Below, one piece after another: positions 25,742 to 33,301 of a stretch of 64,000 bases of DNA. Source of the stretch: Thauera carbonicopians (GTDB taxonomy: Bacteria; Pseudomonadota; Gammaproteobacteria; Burkholderiales; Rhodocyclaceae); the NCBI RefSeq assembly GCF_025699485.1, contig NZ_JANUXN010000002.1:62001-126000 (forward strand), read 5' to 3'. The translations under genes were made by a program, and so were the position numbers. The notes below the pieces were generated by a model. It saw only the letters and a program-made list of their open reading frames with translations, searched no databases and was not told the DNA's origin. How positions within the stretch are numbered: position 1 is the stretch's first letter; each line of letters opens with the position of its first letter.

Positions 25742-26622
25742 GCCGCCAGTTCCACGAACAGATCTTCGAGCGCCAGCGGGTTCAACCTGGCTTCCGCCGG
25801 CCAATGCCCGGCCTGAAGGTCTGCATCGCGCAATATCAGGCTCCAGCCGCCTTCCTCCAGCGGCCGCCGCGACAGTTCGCCTGCCAGCGGCGTTTCGGGC
25901 AGGGGCGTTGATGCCGGCCACCACAGCCGCCGCAGGCTGTCCTTGATGTCGTCCAGCGCGGCGTGCAGGCGGATGCGGCCGCCATGCAGCAGGGCGACGT
26001 GCGAAGCCACCCGTTCGAGGTCGGAGATGATGTGGGTGGAGAACACCACCGTGGTGCCGTCCTCCAGCGCCAGATCGACGATCTCGCGCAGCAGGGTGCG
26101 GCGCGCAACCGGGTCGAGCGCCGAAGCCGGTTCGTCCAGCACCAGCAGCGCAGGGCGGGGCGCCAGCGCGCGGATGATCGCGACCTGCTGGCGCTCGCCC
26201 GGCGACAGCGTGGACAGGCGGCGGTCGCCGTACAGATCCCAGGTGTCGAGCAGGCGCGCGGCTAGTTGCGCATCCCAGCCTGGATAGAGTCCGGCGATCA
26301 TGCCCAGCATCTCGTCGATCGTCATCCAGTCGAAGCCGTCCGGCTGCTGCGGCACGTAGCCCAGGCGCATCTTGTCGGCATCGTCCATGCGCTCGGGTGG
26401 CTTGCCGAACACCAGGGCGCTGCCACGGTCGGCGCGGCGCAGGCCCAGCAGGCATTCCAGCAAGCTGCTCTTGCCGGCGCCGTTGCGGCCGACCAGGCCG
26501 AGGATGCAACCGGGTTCGACGGCCAGCGACACGCCATCCAGGATGCGGCGCTTGCCGTAATCCTTGCCGAGTTCCCGCACTTCGATCAGCGGTGCCTGTG
26601 CTGTGATTCCATCCATCTTCAT
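25738..26622 (-). CDS. ABC transporter ATP-binding protein
   Basis: A 294-residue ABC ATPase. Walker A is GRNGAGKSS (about 44-52), the Q-loop is YVPQQPDGFDW, the signature is LSPGERQQVAI, Walker B is ALLVLDEPASALDP and the switch is FSTHIISDLER. This is the CcmA/YtrB class found with GntR regulators of the YtrA type. It starts at ATG 26622 after AGGGAG, overlapping the gntR stop by 4 bases. The C-terminal 60 residues are a non-ATPase extension. It probably powers the two membrane paralogues downstream. Confidence 0.92.
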   Translation of the reverse strand: MKMDGITAQAPLIEVRELGKDYGKRRILDGVSLAVEPGCILGLVGRNGAGKSSLLECLLGLRRADRGSALVFGKPPERMDDADKMRLGYVPQQPDGFDWMTIDEMLGMIAGLYPGWDAQLAARLLDTWDLYGDRRLSTLSPGERQQVAIIRALAPRPALLVLDEPASALDPVARRTLLREIVDLALEDGTTVVFSTHIISDLERVASHVALLHGGRIRLHAALDDIKDSLRRLWWPASTPLPETPLAGELSRRPLEEGGWSLILRDADLQAGHWPAEARLNPLALEDLFVELAA

Positions 26623-27017
26623 TGCTCCCTGTCTTCGTTCTGCATGAGCTGGCGCAAGGCTTCGATCACTGGCCCCGCTTCCAGCCCGAGCTGTCCGGCC
26701 TGGCGTGCCACTTCCTCCAGCGCCGGCGCCAATGCCTGCAGCCTGTCTTCGATGGAACGGTGTGCCGGTGCCTGCGCCGCCACCACCATGCCCTTGCCGC
26801 GCTGGCGCTCCAGCAGGCCCTGGGCTTCGAGCTGGGCATAGGCCTTGGAAACCGTCATCGGATTCACCGCATGGGCCGCCGCGACCTCGCGCACCGAAGG
26901 CAGGCGCGTGCCCGGCGGGCATTGGCCGGCAGCGACCATGCGCGCGACCTGGCCGACGATCTGGCGATAGATCGGGTCGGGCGAGCTGGGCTCGATGTGC
27001 AGGCTCATGGCATCCAT
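26619..27017 (-). CDS. GntR-family regulator, YtrA subfamily
   Basis: A 132-residue repressor. The winged HTH occupies about residues 12-85: [66 protein letters not shown], with the short C-terminal helices of the YtrA subfamily, which lacks a large ligand domain. Start 27017 is chosen because a TTGAGC/TATAGT promoter places the transcript start at or next to that ATG, giving a nearly leaderless message; ATG 27008 is the alternative. It heads the ABC operon and would repress it through the palindrome beside the promoter. Confidence 0.9.
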   Translation of the reverse strand: MDAMSLHIEPSSPDPIYRQIVGQVARMVAAGQCPPGTRLPSVREVAAAHAVNPMTVSKAYAQLEAQGLLERQRGKGMVVAAQAPAHRSIEDRLQALAPALEEVARQAGQLGLEAGPVIEALRQLMQNEDREQ

Positions 27018-27054
27018 GTGTATTACTATAGCAATACACATTGGCAGTGCTCAA
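27018..27054 (-). promoter_or_regulatory. Promoter and operator of the GntR/ABC operon
   Basis: On the minus strand TTGAGC (27054-27049) and TATAGT (27030-27025) are 18 bases apart. A 22-base near-perfect palindrome (27018-27039, two mismatches by symmetry) covers the -10 and runs to the start codon, with half-sites GTGTA and TACAC separated by 12 bases. This resembles the GTGTA...TACAC half-sites I recall for YtrA-type regulators and is the expected autorepression site. Confidence 0.6.
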
Positions 27055-27067
27055 GACATGCGGCGGT

Positions 27068-27142
27068 CCATACTGCGGCAGCCAGTGCGGCGGCGCTCGA
27101 TACCGTGGCGGTCGATACCGCTGCAACCGATACTGCGGCACA
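27068..27142. repeat. Five degenerate 15-base tandem repeats
   Basis: Five consecutive 15-base units can be read: CCATACTGCGGCAGC, CAGTGCGGCGGCGCT, CGATACCGTGGCGGT, CGATACCGCTGCAAC and CGATACTGCGGCACA. They fill the gap between the divergent gntR promoter and aroQ. Units 3-5 share the CGATAC start; unit length equals five codons but no coding frame is supported. Confidence 0.6.
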
Positions 27143-27174
27143 CTGCGGGTCTTTCTGCAAAGGAGCATTCCCGC

Positions 27175-27612
27175 ATGAGCAAGGTCCTGATCATCAATGG
27201 CCCGAACCTGAACCTGCTCGGCACGCGCGAGCCGCACATCTACGGTTCGACGACGCTGGCTGACGTCGAGAACGGCCTGCGCGCGCAGGGAGGGGAACTG
27301 GGCCTGGAAGTCGACTGCTTCCAGAGCAACCACGAAGGCGCGATCGTCGACCGCATCCACCAGGCGCGGCTGGAGGGCGTGCAGTTCGTCATCATCAATC
27401 CGGGTGCCTACACCCATACCAGTGTGGCGATCCGCGATGCCTTCGGCGGCGTGGCGATTCCCTTCGTCGAAGTGCATATTTCCAACGTGCATAAGCGCGA
27501 AGTTTTTCGCCATCACTCCTATCTGTCGGACATCGCCGAAGCGGTAATGGCGGGTTTCGGCACGCTGGGCTACGAGCTCGCGCTGCAGTTCGTTGCCAGC
27601 AAGCTGCGCTGA
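27175..27612 (+). CDS. aroQ: Type II 3-dehydroquinate dehydratase AroQ
   Basis: AroQ dehydrates 3-dehydroquinate to 3-dehydroshikimate in the shikimate pathway. The 145-residue protein shows the family segments [18 protein letters not shown] (with catalytic Arg and Tyr), [32 protein letters not shown] and [18 protein letters not shown] (catalytic His). Length matches the dodecameric type II enzymes. ATG 27175 has AAAGGAG nine bases upstream. It normally precedes accB/accC in relatives, but here it is followed by the DUF3079 gene. Confidence 0.96.
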   Translation: MSKVLIINGPNLNLLGTREPHIYGSTTLADVENGLRAQGGELGLEVDCFQSNHEGAIVDRIHQARLEGVQFVIINPGAYTHTSVAIRDAFGGVAIPFVEVHISNVHKREVFRHHSYLSDIAEAVMAGFGTLGYELALQFVASKLR

Positions 27613-27627
27613 AGCATCCGGTCGCGT

Positions 27628-27641
27628 TTGATCGAGGTCAA
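27628..27641 (+). promoter_or_regulatory. FNR/Anr-type binding site before the DUF3079 gene
   Basis: TTGATCGAGGTCAA matches the FNR consensus TTGATNNNNATCAA with one substitution. AATACT (27667-27672) is a candidate -10, which puts the site centre about 44 bases before the expected transcript start, close to the class II activator position. It points to induction at low oxygen. Confidence 0.5.
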
Positions 27642-27710
27642 GGCAGTAGGCTCATAACCCGACAAAAATACTCGGGTATTGCATTCGCCGCTCGCGGGAG
27701 GACGACAGCC

Positions 27711-27923
27711 ATGGCCAAGAAATTCCCTCTCCATCCCAAGCATCCCGAGCGGATCTGCTGGGGCTGCGACAAGTACTGTCCGGTCGATGCCCTGGGCTGT
27801 GGCAATGGCTCGGGACGTACCATGCACCCGGCCGAAGTGCTGGGCGAGGACTGGTATCTGTACGGCGACTGGGACATCGAGCCCGACGACAAGGGCAAGA
27901 ACGTGCGTTCGGGCGAGCACTGA
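27711..27923 (+). CDS. DUF3079 small cysteine-rich protein
   Basis: A 70-residue protein with four cysteines in ICWGCDKYCPVDALGCGNG, a pattern that could hold a zinc ion or small Fe-S centre; the rest is acidic and aromatic (EDWYLYGDWDIEPDD). It matches the DUF3079 family of betaproteobacteria, of unknown function. ATG 27711 follows GGGAGGAC. An FNR-like box lies 70-83 bases upstream, which would fit a role under low oxygen. It appears monocistronic. Confidence 0.85.
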   Translation: MAKKFPLHPKHPERICWGCDKYCPVDALGCGNGSGRTMHPAEVLGEDWYLYGDWDIEPDDKGKNVRSGEH

Positions 27924-27950
27924 GGGCGGGCAGGGCGGCAGTCTTGCGGC

Positions 27951-27967
27951 GTTCACCCGCCGTTCAC
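27951..27967 (-). promoter_or_regulatory. Direct repeat GTGAAC, 11-base period, before the PepSY operon
   Basis: Two copies of GTTCAC (GTGAAC on the minus strand) start at 27951 and 27962, exactly 11 bases apart, about one helical turn. The same hexamer with the same period lies at 30767-30794, downstream of the operon. OmpR-family regulators bind such paired direct repeats, so this is a likely autoregulatory site. Confidence 0.55.
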
Positions 27968-28049
27968 CCGCGCCGGCGGATGATGCCGGCAGTGATGCGC
28001 AGCGCGGTGAAGCGTGTCACGATGTCCCGCTCGCACATTCACGCCCGCC

Positions 28050-28766
28050 ATGATGCCTTCCCGCTGCCTGTCGCTGTTCGCCACGATGCTGCTGCTTGCG
28101 GCGCCGATTGCCGCTGCGGTGGAGCAGGATATGGTACGCCGTGCGGTCGAAGCCGGACAGCTGATGCCGCTGAAGGACATCCTGGGCCGGGTGCAGGGGC
28201 GTTATCCGGGCAAGGTGCTGGATGTCGAACTCGACCGCGACCCCTCTGGCCGCCGCATCTACGAGATCAAGATCCTGCAGGAGAACGGCCGCCGCAAGGA
28301 AGTCCACGTCGATGCCGTGACCGGCCTCGTGCTCGACGACCGCGCGGCCGAAATCGCGGTCGTGATGCCCTTGCCGCAGGTATTGCGCGCGGTTCTCGAA
28401 CGCTACCCCGGACACGTGCTGGACGTGGAGCTCGACCAGAACCCCGGCGAGCCCGCGGTCTATGAGGTGCGTATTGCCCAGGCGGGCGGACGCCAGGTCG
28501 AGCTGCTCGTCGATGCCCGCAGCGGCCAGATCGTTCCCGGCAGCGAACTGCGTTCCGGCACGCTGCAATGGGTGAAGCCCCTGCCGGACGTGCTCGACCT
28601 GATTCTCGCGCTCTACCGCGGCGTCATCCTCGAGGCCGAGCTCGAATTCGGCAAGGACGACCGGCCCTATTACGAAGTCGAAGTCCTGCTGAGCGATGGC
28701 CGCAAGATCGAAGTACATGTCGATGCGCTGACGGGCGAGCTGCTGCGCCAGGAGGGCGCCGAATAA
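28050..28766 (+). CDS. Exported protein with three PepSY-like repeats
   Basis: A 238-residue periplasmic protein: signal peptide MPSRCLSLFATMLLLAAPIAAA, then three tandem PepSY-type repeats. Each repeat has the pattern helix, V-L-D/E-x-E-L, and a sheet ending in VDA.TG or VDARSG: GKVLDVELDRD...EVHVDAVTG, GHVLDVELDQN...ELLVDARSG and GVILEAELEFG...EVHVDALTG. Single PepSY proteins often accompany PhoQ-type kinases and can modulate them; three in one chain is unusual. The stop overlaps the response regulator start (TAATG). Start 28050 fits the signal peptide; a GTG at 28014 would spoil it. Confidence 0.85.
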   Translation: MMPSRCLSLFATMLLLAAPIAAAVEQDMVRRAVEAGQLMPLKDILGRVQGRYPGKVLDVELDRDPSGRRIYEIKILQENGRRKEVHVDAVTGLVLDDRAAEIAVVMPLPQVLRAVLERYPGHVLDVELDQNPGEPAVYEVRIAQAGGRQVELLVDARSGQIVPGSELRSGTLQWVKPLPDVLDLILALYRGVILEAELEFGKDDRPYYEVEVLLSDGRKIEVHVDALTGELLRQEGAE

Positions 28767-29440
28767 TGCGCGTGCTGGTGGTGGAGGACGATGCCGAACT
28801 GGCGGACCGGATCGCCGAGGACCTGCGCCTGTCGGGCATGGTGGTGGACATCGCCCGCGACGGCAACGAGGCGGATTTCATGGGCTGCACCGAAGCCTAC
28901 GACGCGGCGGTGCTCGACCTCGGGCTGCCCGGCCTGGATGGCGTGTCGGTGCTGCGCAGCTGGCGCGAGCACGGGCGCGACATGCCGGTGCTGATCCTGA
29001 CCGCGCGCGGGCGCTGGAGCGACAAGCTGGCCGGCTTCGACGCCGGTGCCGACGACTACCTGACCAAGCCTTTCCTGCACGAGGAGGTCGCCTTGCGCCT
29101 GCGCGTGCTGACGCGGCGCGCGCGCGGCCATGCCCATCCGCTGATCACCGTCGGCCCGCTCAGCTACGACAGCAACGCCGATCGCTTCATGCTGGAGGGC
29201 CGGCCACTGGTGCTGACCGCACAGGAGCAACTGATCCTCGCCTACCTGATCCAGCGCCACGGCTGCGTGGTGTCGCGCAGCGAGATCGCCGAGCACGTCT
29301 ATGCCCGCGACCTCGATCCCGACTCGAACACGCTCGACGTCATGATCGGCCGCATCCGCCGGCGCCTGGGCCATCCGCTGATCCATACCGAGCGCGGGCG
29401 CGGTTACCGCCTCGCCGACGACAGTGGCGGCGATGGCTAG
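28766..29440 (+). CDS. OmpR/PhoP-type response regulator
   Basis: A 224-residue two-component regulator. The receiver has the acidic pocket EDD (8-9), phospho-acceptor Asp51 (VLDLGLPGLDG), Thr79 (LILTARG) and Lys101 (LTKPF). The C-terminal winged helix (about 130-220) ends TLDVMIGRIRRRLGHPLIHTERGRGYRL. It overlaps both neighbours, so the PepSY, regulator and kinase are one translation-coupled unit. The GTGAAC direct repeats at both ends of the operon fit the tandem binding of this class. Confidence 0.93.
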   Translation: MRVLVVEDDAELADRIAEDLRLSGMVVDIARDGNEADFMGCTEAYDAAVLDLGLPGLDGVSVLRSWREHGRDMPVLILTARGRWSDKLAGFDAGADDYLTKPFLHEEVALRLRVLTRRARGHAHPLITVGPLSYDSNADRFMLEGRPLVLTAQEQLILAYLIQRHGCVVSRSEIAEHVYARDLDPDSNTLDVMIGRIRRRLGHPLIHTERGRGYRLADDSGGDG

Positions 29441-30737
29441 GCGCATCGGGCTCGGCGGCCGCCTGCTGCTGATCGGCACCGCGGCGACCATGCTGGTGAG
29501 TGCCGCGGGGGGCTGGGTGCTACGGCAGAAAGTGCATGACACGCTTTACAACGGCATGGTGTTGCGCCTTCAGGAGCATGCCGACCGCATCGGGGCGAAC
29601 TTCGTTTCAGGCACCGATGGGGCCCTCGTGCAGGGGCAGTACCGCGGCACGGACGAGTTCAGCCGCATCTTTTCCGGCTGGTACTGGCAACTGGAGGACG
29701 GCACGCGCCTGCTGCGTTCCCGCTCGCTGTGGGACAGCGGGCTGGAAACCGCCAAGGCGCTGCCGAGCGGGCATGGCGAAAGCCTGCAGCGCCTGACCGG
29801 GCCGCGCGGCGAGCGGCTGTTCGGCATCGTGCGCGCGGTCGGCGCCGACGAGCACCAGGCGCGGCTGCACGTGTATGGGCCGGCGGCGGAAACGGAGCGC
29901 GAGCTCGCCTATCTGGACCGTATCCTGGTCGCAACCGGTGCCGGCCTGATCGTGTCGCTGATCCTGCTGATGCTCATCCAGATCCGCTTCGGCCTGTCGC
30001 CGCTGCGGCGCCTGCATACGGCCCTGTCCAGGGTCCGCCAGGGCACGGCGGAGCGGATCGGGCGCGGCTACGGTCCCGATCTCGACCCGCTGGCCGAAGA
30101 GATGGACGAAGTGCTGACGCGCAACGCGCGCATCGTCGGCCGCGCGCGCGCCCATGCCGCCGACCTCAGCCATGCGCTCAAGAAGCCGCTCGCCCTGCTG
30201 GCGCATGCCGGCAACGACGGCGAACTGCTGCGCAGCCAGGTCGCCACCATGTCGCGCCTGATCGACCGCTACCTGGCGCGTGCCGGCAGCGGCTCGGGCG
30301 AGATGCGCCGCATCTCCGTCCAGGAGCGCATCACGGCGCTGCTGGTGCTGATGCGTCGCCTGCACCAAGCCCATGCCTTGGTCTGGCACATGGACGTGCC
30401 GGCCGCGCTGATGTGGCGCGGGGAGCCGACCGACTTCGAGGAGATGCTCGGCAACCTGCTCGACAACGCCGGCAAGTGGGCCAGGAGCGAGGTGCGGGTG
30501 AGGGCGCGTGCCGAAGCCGGGATGTTGTCGATTTGTATCGAGGACGATGGCCCGGGCCTGAGCCGCGAGCAGATCGAGCAGCGCCTGCGGCGCGGCCAGC
30601 GCTTCGACGAGAGCGTGGAGGGCTCAGGCCTCGGGCTGGCCATTTCGGCCGACATTGCCGAGACCTATGACGGAGCGCTCGGCCTGGAGTCGAGCGAACT
30701 GGGTGGCCTGAGGGTCGAGCTGCAGCTGCCGATGTAG
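29433..30737 (+). CDS. PhoQ-like sensor histidine kinase
   Basis: A 434-residue membrane kinase. TM1 (LLLIGTAATMLVSAAGGWVL) and TM2 (ILVATGAGLIVSLILLMLI) bracket a periplasmic domain of about 125 residues with GWYWQLEDGTRLLRSRSLWD, as in PhoQ-type sensors. The H-box is ADLSHALKKPLALL (His247), closer to the PhoQ form than to the usual SHELRTPL. N-box NLLDNAGKWA, G1 DDGPGL and G2 GSGLGLAI complete the ATPase. Start ATG 29433 lies inside the end of the regulator gene. The PepSY protein upstream is a likely periplasmic modulator. Confidence 0.92.
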   Translation: MARRIGLGGRLLLIGTAATMLVSAAGGWVLRQKVHDTLYNGMVLRLQEHADRIGANFVSGTDGALVQGQYRGTDEFSRIFSGWYWQLEDGTRLLRSRSLWDSGLETAKALPSGHGESLQRLTGPRGERLFGIVRAVGADEHQARLHVYGPAAETERELAYLDRILVATGAGLIVSLILLMLIQIRFGLSPLRRLHTALSRVRQGTAERIGRGYGPDLDPLAEEMDEVLTRNARIVGRARAHAADLSHALKKPLALLAHAGNDGELLRSQVATMSRLIDRYLARAGSGSGEMRRISVQERITALLVLMRRLHQAHALVWHMDVPAALMWRGEPTDFEEMLGNLLDNAGKWARSEVRVRARAEAGMLSICIEDDGPGLSREQIEQRLRRGQRFDESVEGSGLGLAISADIAETYDGALGLESSELGGLRVELQLPM

Positions 30738-30766
30738 GGATGCCGGCGGCAAGCGTGCCGGCCCGT

Positions 30767-30833
30767 GTGAAGAAAGTGTGAACGAAGCGTGAACGGCCGC
30801 GTCATGCGACGTTCAGATTCGGATTCCTAGACT
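30767..30833 (+). promoter_or_regulatory. Triple GTGAA repeat and -10 element before the glycan operon
   Basis: GTGAAG (30767), GTGAAC (30778) and GTGAAC (30789) recur with an exact 11-base period. TAGACT (30828-30833) is a candidate -10 with a poor -35, so activation would be needed. The repeats lie just upstream of the -35 region, in the position for activation by the adjacent response regulator. Confidence 0.55.
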
Positions 30834-30903
30834 GGATGGGTAATGGGCAGCCGCCCGTTCCGCCAGTCCGGATGCATGGCTGGCCTCACTGTGGAGCTTT
30901 GCC

Positions 30904-32082
30904 ATGAATCCGTCCCATGCCGGACCCAGAATCGCGCTCTATTCCCACGACACGATGGGCTTCGGCCACATCCGGCGCAACATCCTGCTGGCGCGCGCGC
31001 TGGCGGCGGCCGAGCCGCAGGCGCAGATCCTGCTGGTCTCCGGCATCCGCGAGGCCGGCGCCTTCGCGCTGCCGCCCGGCGTCGACAGCATCACCTTGCC
31101 CGCCTACCGCAAGCAGACGGACGGCAGCTACGTGCCGCGCGCGCTCGGTGGCGACATCGGCCGCCTGGTCGCCCTCCGCGGCGAGACCATCGCCGCCGCG
31201 CTGCGCCGCTTCGAACCCGATCTGGTGGTCGTGGACAACGTGCCGCGCGGCGCGATGAACGAGCTCGACGGCGTGCTGCCGGTGCTGCGCCGGATGCCGA
31301 CGCGGCTGGTGCTCGGCCTGCGCGACGTCCTCGACACGCCGGCCGCGGTGCTGCGCCAATGGCGCAAGCATCGCAACTTCCGGGCCATCCGCGAGTTCTA
31401 CGATGCCGTCTGGGTGTATGGCGACCACAAGGTCTACGACACGGCCGAAGCCTGCGGCTTCGATGCCGACATCCGGCGCAAGATCACCGCGCTGGGCTAT
31501 CTCGACCACTGCGCCCATGTCGAGCTGCCGGCGGCTCGGGCGGGCGAGCCTTTCGTGCTGTGCATGGTCGGCGGCGGCCAGGACGGCTTCCTTCTGACCG
31601 AGGCCTTCGTGCGCGCGACGCTGCCGCCCGGGCACCGCGGCATCGTCGTCACCGGCTCGATGATGCCCGCCGTGTCCCGCGAACGGTTGCGCGAACTGGC
31701 GGCCGAGCGCCCCGGGATGTCGGTGCTGGAGTTCGTTGCCGACCCGCTGGCGCTGATGCGCGATGCCGCCGCGGTGGTGTCGATGGGCGGCTACAACACC
31801 ACCATCGAGATCCTCGCGCTGAACAAGCGCGCGCTGCTGGTGCCGCGCGTGGTGCCGCGCAAGGAACAGTGGATCCGCAGCAGCCGGCTGGCCGCGCTGG
31901 GCCTGGTCGACTGCCTGCATCCGGACGATCTCAGCGCTGAGGCGATGAGCCACTGGCTGGCGCACGGCCGGCAGCCGCCCGCCGCCCGCGAACTGCTGGA
32001 TTTCAACGGACTGGACCGGTTCTGCCGCCTGGCCGCGGAACTGATCAGCGCTTTACCCAAGGACATCTGCCATGCCGCCTGA
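30904..32082 (+). CDS. MurG-like (GT28-type) glycosyltransferase
   Basis: A 392-residue GT-B glycosyltransferase. The N-terminal domain begins PRIALYSHDTMGFGHIRRN, with the GxGH-type loop; the C-terminal domain has VLCMVGGGQDGFLLTEAF and VSMGGYNTTIEILALNKRALLVPR, the donor-site GGxNT signature of MurG-like enzymes. The lack of a membrane helix suggests peripheral action on a lipid-linked or soluble acceptor. A GGAG site precedes ATG 30904. It heads the six-gene overlapping operon; its stop lies 11 bases inside the next gene. Confidence 0.82.
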   Translation: MNPSHAGPRIALYSHDTMGFGHIRRNILLARALAAAEPQAQILLVSGIREAGAFALPPGVDSITLPAYRKQTDGSYVPRALGGDIGRLVALRGETIAAALRRFEPDLVVVDNVPRGAMNELDGVLPVLRRMPTRLVLGLRDVLDTPAAVLRQWRKHRNFRAIREFYDAVWVYGDHKVYDTAEACGFDADIRRKITALGYLDHCAHVELPAARAGEPFVLCMVGGGQDGFLLTEAFVRATLPPGHRGIVVTGSMMPAVSRERLRELAAERPGMSVLEFVADPLALMRDAAAVVSMGGYNTTIEILALNKRALLVPRVVPRKEQWIRSSRLAALGLVDCLHPDDLSAEAMSHWLAHGRQPPAARELLDFNGLDRFCRLAAELISALPKDICHAA

Positions 32083-33301
32083 AAGCATCCCGCGTCTAGG
32101 CTACGTGCTGAAGCGCTATCCGCGCTTTTCCGAGACCTTCGTCGTCAATGAAATCCTCGCCCACGAGGCGGCGGGCGCGCAGATCGATATCTTTGCCCTC
32201 GGCCCGGTGGAGGAAACGCATTTCCAGGACGCGATCGCGCGCGTGCGTGCGCCGGTCACCCGGCTGCAGCACCGCCTGCGCAACGGCGATGCACTGTGGC
32301 AGCTCATCGTCCGCGCCTGCCGCGAGCTGCCGCGTTTCGCCGAACGGATGGCGCCGGCGGAAGAGGTCGCCGGCGATCTGGTGGGGCAGGCGATCCAGCT
32401 CGCGCTCGAAGCGAAGGCGCGGGGCATCGAGCACCTGCATGCCCATTTCGGCACCCAGGCCGCCACCGTCACCCGTCTCGCCGCCGCCTTCGCGGATATC
32501 GCCTACACCTTCACCGCCCACGCCAAGGACATCTATTACGAATACGAGGAGCCGGTGCGGCTCGACCAGAAGATGCGCGATGCCGCCTGCACCGTGACCG
32601 TCTCCGACTACAACCTCGCCTACCTGCGCGAACGCTACGGCACGGCGGCCGAACGCACGCTGCGCTTGTACAACGGCCTGGATCTCGCCCATTTCCGCTG
32701 GCAGCCGCCGCCGCCCCGGGCGGACGAGATCCTGGCGGTGGGCCGGCTGGTCGAGAAGAAAGGCTTCGACGTGCTGCTCGAGGCGCTGGCCGTGCTGAAG
32801 GCGCGCGGCGTCGAGTGCCGCTGCACGCTGATCGGCGACGGCCCGCTCAGGGCGCAACTGGAAGCGCAGCGCGCGGCGCTGGGGCTGGAAGACCGCCTGT
32901 CGATGCCGGGCCTGCGCCCGCAGCCGGAAGTGCAGCAGGCGCTGCGCGAAGCGGCGCTGCTGGCCGCGCCCTGCGTCGTCAGCGCCGACGGCGACCGCGA
33001 CGGCTTGCCCACGGTGCTGCTCGAAGCGATGGCGCTGGGCACGCCCTGCATCTCGACCCGGGTGGCCGGCATTCCCGAACTGGTCCGCGACGGCGATACC
33101 GGGCTGTGCGTCGAAGGCGGCGATGCGCGCGCCCTGGCCGACGCGATCGAGCAACTGCTGGGCGATCCGGTGCTGCGCGAGCGCCTGTCGGCCAATGCGC
33201 GCCGGCTGATCGAGGCCGACTACGACATCCACCGCAACGCCGCCATTCAGCGCGAGCTGTTCCGGCGCGCGCGGGACGGACGGCACGGGCGGGCCTGCTG
33301 A
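32072..33301 (+). CDS. GT4-family glycosyltransferase
   Basis: A 409-residue retaining GT-B enzyme. It opens RLGYVLKRYPRFSETFVVNEI, the pattern of exopolysaccharide transferases of the colanic-acid type, and has HLHAHFGTQAATVTRL, TFTAHAKDIYYE, and the nucleotide-sugar region VGRLVEKKGFDVLLEA and the E-x7-E site GLPTVLLEAMALGTPCISTRV. AAGGA lies upstream of ATG 32072. The stop and the next start share one base (TGATG), so translation is coupled. Confidence 0.9.
   Translation: MPPESIPRLGYVLKRYPRFSETFVVNEILAHEAAGAQIDIFALGPVEETHFQDAIARVRAPVTRLQHRLRNGDALWQLIVRACRELPRFAERMAPAEEVAGDLVGQAIQLALEAKARGIEHLHAHFGTQAATVTRLAAAFADIAYTFTAHAKDIYYEYEEPVRLDQKMRDAACTVTVSDYNLAYLRERYGTAAERTLRLYNGLDLAHFRWQPPPPRADEILAVGRLVEKKGFDVLLEALAVLKARGVECRCTLIGDGPLRAQLEAQRAALGLEDRLSMPGLRPQPEVQQALREAALLAAPCVVSADGDRDGLPTVLLEAMALGTPCISTRVAGIPELVRDGDTGLCVEGGDARALADAIEQLLGDPVLRERLSANARRLIEADYDIHRNAAIQRELFRRARDGRHGRAC

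Noticed and set aside
26995-27174. A longer AroQ with an extra N-terminus
   Set aside because: The upstream frame translates the 15-base repeats into a repetitive Arg/Pro/Ile sequence; the ATG at 27175 has a good ribosome site and the family N-terminus.
27951-27972. The GTTCACCCGC repeat as a short CRISPR-like or coding repeat
   Set aside because: Only two adjacent copies exist and there are no spacers; the match with the repeat before the glycan operon better supports a regulator site.
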